Positions 61,001-64,000 of a stretch of 64,000 nucleotides of DNA are shown here, in pieces; position 1 is the stretch's first letter; every line of letters begins with the position of its first letter. Under the pieces are notes generated by a model that was not told the DNA's origin, searched no databases, and saw only the letters and a program-made list of their open reading frames with translations. The stretch spans positions 163,151-227,150 of the forward strand of contig CAJNOI010000148.1 of NCBI GenBank assembly GCA_905250115.1, given 5' to 3'. The position numbers and the translations under genes were made by a program. Origin of the DNA: Adineta steineri (taxonomy: Eukaryota; Rotifera; Eurotatoria; Adinetida; Adinetidae).

Positions 61001-61550
61001 TTCACATACTAATTGTTTTGGTCTGACAATGGATAAAAATGGATCTATTTATGTTTCTGATTGTGAAAATCATGAAGTAAGACGATGGAAACAAGGAGAT
61101 ACAAAAGGTGAATTAGTTGCAGGTGGAAATGGTAAAGGAAATCATCTTAATCAGCTTTATCAACCTACTTATATCTTTATTGATGACGATTATTCTCTTT
61201 ATGTATCAGATTATTTCAATCATCGTGTAATGGAATGGAAAAAAGATGCAAAAGAAGGAATTATTGTTGCTGGTGGAAATGGTCAAGGAAACAGTCTCAA
61301 ACAATTGTGTTATCCTCGAGGAGTGATTGTTGATCATTTGGGTCAAATCTATGTGGCAGATTCTCATAATAATCGAGTAATGCGTTGGTGTGAGGGAGAT
61401 GAAGAAGGTGAAATTGTTGTTGATGGAAATGGTCACGGAATTCAATCAAATCAATGGGGTTTTCCCACAGGTTTATCATTTGATAATGAAGAAAATCTTT
61501 ATGTTGCTGATTATAGAAATCATCGAGTTCAAAAATATGAAAAACTTTGA
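58059..61550 (+). CDS. ART-NHL fusion protein, copy 2
   Basis: Exons 58059-58779, 59365-59463 and 60670-61550, with the same phases and splice-site positions as copy 1. The total of 1701 nt gives 566 residues. The ART domain has R128 (IWRGI), SISSCSTS (about 148-155) and E191-N-E193. An acidic run (DDDEEEEEE) precedes the 33-residue linker exon. Six NHL blades follow. The ART head shares only about half its residues with copy 1, while linker, intron 2 and NHL exon are far closer. The first-exon donor sits in the context CCAA/GTAAGT, against CCGA/GTAAG in copy 1. Predicted cytosolic and catalytically competent. Confidence 0.82.
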
Positions 61551-62030
61551 AATTAAAAATATTTCTAATTCAGTTTGACAAAATTTCGATTTTTATTTTT
61601 GAAAGTAAATAAATAAATAGACATTGATTTATGAAAAATGTTCATCAAAAATAAATAAAAATAAATTTAAGAAAACTGTTTTTCGTTTTTCAAAAAAAAG
61701 TGAATAAATATTTGTTAATTTCAATTTGAAATTAAAAAACCAAAATGAATAAAATAATTCGAACAGAATTTTTGTTGGATGAATCAAATTAAAAGAATTT
61801 CAAAGAAAATTCAATTAGAAAAAATTTAATTTTTATAGAAAAATCAGATAAAATATTTTTCAAATTGGAAAAAACATTTAAATTAATAAAAAAACTTGTA
61901 AATAGAAGTTTTATTAGATTTATTTTTATGATTTTATGATTTATTGAGAGAAAGGGAGGAGAGAAGAAAAAAGATGAATGAATAAGAATGAAATCTGTCA
62001 AAACCAAAAGATTAGATTAAGAAAGTCTTG
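59130..62030 (+). repeat. Direct duplication, NHL tail cassette copy 2
   Basis: Homologous to 42460-45385. Homology begins in intron 1 near the shared AAAATTATAAAAT block and ends where the hairpin element at 62027 starts. Confidence 0.85.
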
Positions 62031-63360
62031 AGGGCGTGGCTGTCAGTGGGTAAGTGAACGTGACTATGCATTTGAATATTATACCAACTCCATACCCACA
62101 CCCATACCCACACCCTTAATATAAAACGATTAAGAAAATAATTTATTTTTTATTTTTATTAAAAATCATATATTACTCAATAAATTTAATGATGATAATA
62201 AATTATGAATAGATAAAAATCTTATTTATTATTTTATAGGATTGTACAAATTGATGATAATTTCAATAAAAATATCTAAAAGATGAATCTGTATGAATGA
62301 TGATGATTTAATGTTATTATTCAAAAATAAAAGATAATTAAATTGAACTAATTAAACAATTTTTATGTAATAGCAAAGATAATTTGAATAATATTAAAGA
62401 AAAGAGATATAAATTCTTTAAGATTTATTCAATTGAATTATTATATTTCTTTTTTGAAAATTTAAGAAAAACAAAAATTCAATTATTTCTTTTAAATCGA
62501 ATGAGAACTATGCGGAGATAAATTAATGTTTACTTTCTTATCTAATAAATTTATAATTGATAAGTTTATCGAAAAGAGTATTGATTATATCTGAAAGAAT
62601 ACAATCAAGAATCAATTTATTAAAGTATATTTGAGACAAAAAAAACAATTTTCATATGTGAAAAACTCATTGACGAATTCTAGAATTTCTATTTGACTAG
62701 ATAAAATTGAATTTTAATTAAAAAACACTATTCATTCGATATTACACAATATTAGATCATATTTTTCATCTATAAGACATTAATTAAACAATTCTTGATA
62801 TTTTAAAATAAAAATAAAAACTCAATTAGATTTTAAGAAAATTCTTTCAGACAAAAAATTCAAAATATAAAAAAATTAATTTAATATCTTATTTGACATG
62901 TATATACACATATATGATAATCGTTTAAATACATTTTGTTATGTAACGTTTTTTTGTTTTAATTGAGAAAAAGATCATTAATTTCAATCATCGCAGATAC
63001 TTCATATCGTCATTGTTCTGCAACTTTTCTTAGTGAATCTTTTAACAAAAAGAAGATCAAACTTCTATTATGTATCTATGCTGAGATATATAGAAAAACC
63101 TTTTTTGGATATCCGATTATTTGCAATGCTTTTGTTTTGATGATTAAATCTTATTTATTTACTCCGATATAGCTTTACTTTTCATTTAAATCAGTTCTAT
63201 TTATCAATATTTTTATTTTCAACTTTCTAAAATGTTACTTTTCATTTTTCAATTTCGTTTCGTTACAGAGCACTAAAAATCTATTTCATCAAAAATAAAA
63301 CGTGGTTTTTTCTTCTCTTCTTAACTTGAAATGTTTTGTCTGATTTCTTTTTCAAATCAA
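61551..63360. other. 3' flank and intergenic region
   Basis: Shared flank with copy 1 up to 62026, then a hairpin, then AT-rich DNA with no recognised gene. Confidence 0.45.
62027..62119. repeat. Palindromic hairpin element
   Basis: CTTGAGGGCGTGGCTGTCAG, a 40-bp centre, then CCCACACCCATACCCACACC. Confidence 0.7.
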
Positions 63361-63364
63361 ATGT

Positions 63365-63912
63365 ATAGTTGAAAAGAGACACACAAAACATCACAAGTTT
63401 AGAAATTCAATTCTTTGAAATAGTTTCATTTTAGTAAGTCTAATTTTTCGAAATAATATGGAAAATTAACAAAATACAACATCTCAATAATTCTTTTGAG
63501 AACTAGAGCGATGATAATGATCATAAAATTAAACATAACGATACAGTTGAGTGGATGAGAGATTGATATATTATTCATCTGAAGGGTAAAGTTGTATGTG
63601 CACGCAAACCTATCTTTGATCTTTATCTACATTAAAACATTCTTTCATTGAAATAATATCATAAAAATGACTTGAATTTTGATTTGAAATTAGAAACAAA
63701 TCAATTTCCAGTTTTAGTCCGACCATCTTAGATGTTACATCAGTTTTATTAGCGGAATTTTATCATAATTAATAGTTGTTCTCACGACAAAATTCTTTTT
63801 CGATTTCTTCTACTAACGAGCGATATTTTTATTATCATTCAGTAATTAAGTTTATATTTATAAAAACAGATAAAAATATATTCATTTCTTCAATTAACTT
63901 CTATTCAAAGAT
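63365..63912 (+). promoter_or_regulatory. Upstream region of third B-box/NHL copy
   Basis: Related to 50105-50519: shared CACAAGTTTAGAAATTCA, TTCATTTTAG and GAGATTGATAT blocks. TTTATAAAAACAG at about 63856 is the likely TATA. The GACTAGTC repeats of the other two copies are missing. Confidence 0.6.
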
Positions 63913-64000
63913 ATGGCAATGGCAAATAACAAAACACTATGTTTTACATGCAATAAAGAAAAAATAACATATCTTTGTAGAGGATGTTCAAAAGAATTTT
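63913..64000 (+). CDS. B-box / NHL gene, third copy, cut by window end
   Basis: ATG followed by MAMANNKTLCFTCNKEKITY and then LCRGCSKEF. The B-box cysteines C10, C13, C22 and C25 are kept. Several substitutions relative to the other copies (Y11F, E15K, F20Y, H21L, K23R) show an older divergence. Only the first 29 codons lie in the window. Confidence 0.8.
   Translation, partial: MAMANNKTLCFTCNKEKITYLCRGCSKEF

Noticed and set aside
6229-62119. G-rich hairpins as CRISPR repeats or true telomere ends
   Set aside because: They are dispersed, palindromic and lack unique spacers, so not CRISPR; they are single short copies inside the scaffold, so not chromosome ends.

Overview
This looks like nuclear DNA of an invertebrate, most likely a bdelloid rotifer. 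The DNA is AT-rich (judged by eye). Most introns are tiny (about 47-90 nt) and follow GT-AG. The gene content is what bdelloid genomes amplify: arginine-type ADP-ribosyltransferases (ARTs) joined to repeat domains, NHL beta-propellers and fast-evolving F-box/LRR proteins. Short runs of TGTGGG/CCCACA, the reported bdelloid telomere unit, are scattered throughout. The species cannot be named from the sequence alone. Exon joins below are mine. They rest on splice consensus and reading-frame continuity and need RNA support.

Layout. 2.1-5.5 kb (+): an ART with about 15 kinesin-light-chain-type TPRs. 9.2-6.4 kb (-): an ART, one membrane helix and a predicted extracellular propeller, spliced in frame. 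11.1-10.0 kb (-): a broken membrane/PARP-like ART. 11.6-13.1 kb (+): a NEURL4-like ART spliced to a four-helix membrane tail. 16.2-14.6 kb (-): a B-box/coiled-coil/NHL gene whose inverted copy lies at 50.5-52.0 kb with a stop codon; a third copy starts at 63.9 kb. 21.0-24.1 kb (+): a promoter plus a lid-less Hsp70 with an in-frame TGA; the promoter block recurs without a gene at 37.7-38.9 kb. 24.4-25.2 kb: a dead F-box-family gene. 33.7-26.5 kb (-): an F-box protein with 30 one-repeat LRR exons. 36.0 kb (+): a small acidic glycine-zipper protein. 41.1-44.9 and 58.1-61.6 kb (+): two ART-linker-NHL fusions. 48.1-46.9 kb (-): a probably secreted aldo/keto reductase. The rest is AT-rich intergenic DNA with decayed transposon and gene pieces.

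How it fits together. Six ART-type genes fall in 64 kb, and each recognisable one is tied to a different partner (TPR, propeller, membrane helices, NHL). The NHL cassette is carried both by ART heads and by B-box heads, and both kinds of join use phase-1 introns. Between copies, propeller change is concentrated in a few codons per blade inside a near-identical framework, as expected of a diversifying binding surface. I infer a recombining set of sensor-effector genes, possibly for self/non-self or microbial recognition; no function is proven by sequence.

About 28 short G-rich/C-rich palindromic elements with a shared loop near TCTTATTTAT punctuate the intergenic DNA, several at duplication edges. 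Two assembly gaps (10 N and 100 N) are present; the first is flanked by the same sequence on both sides and is probably artificial.
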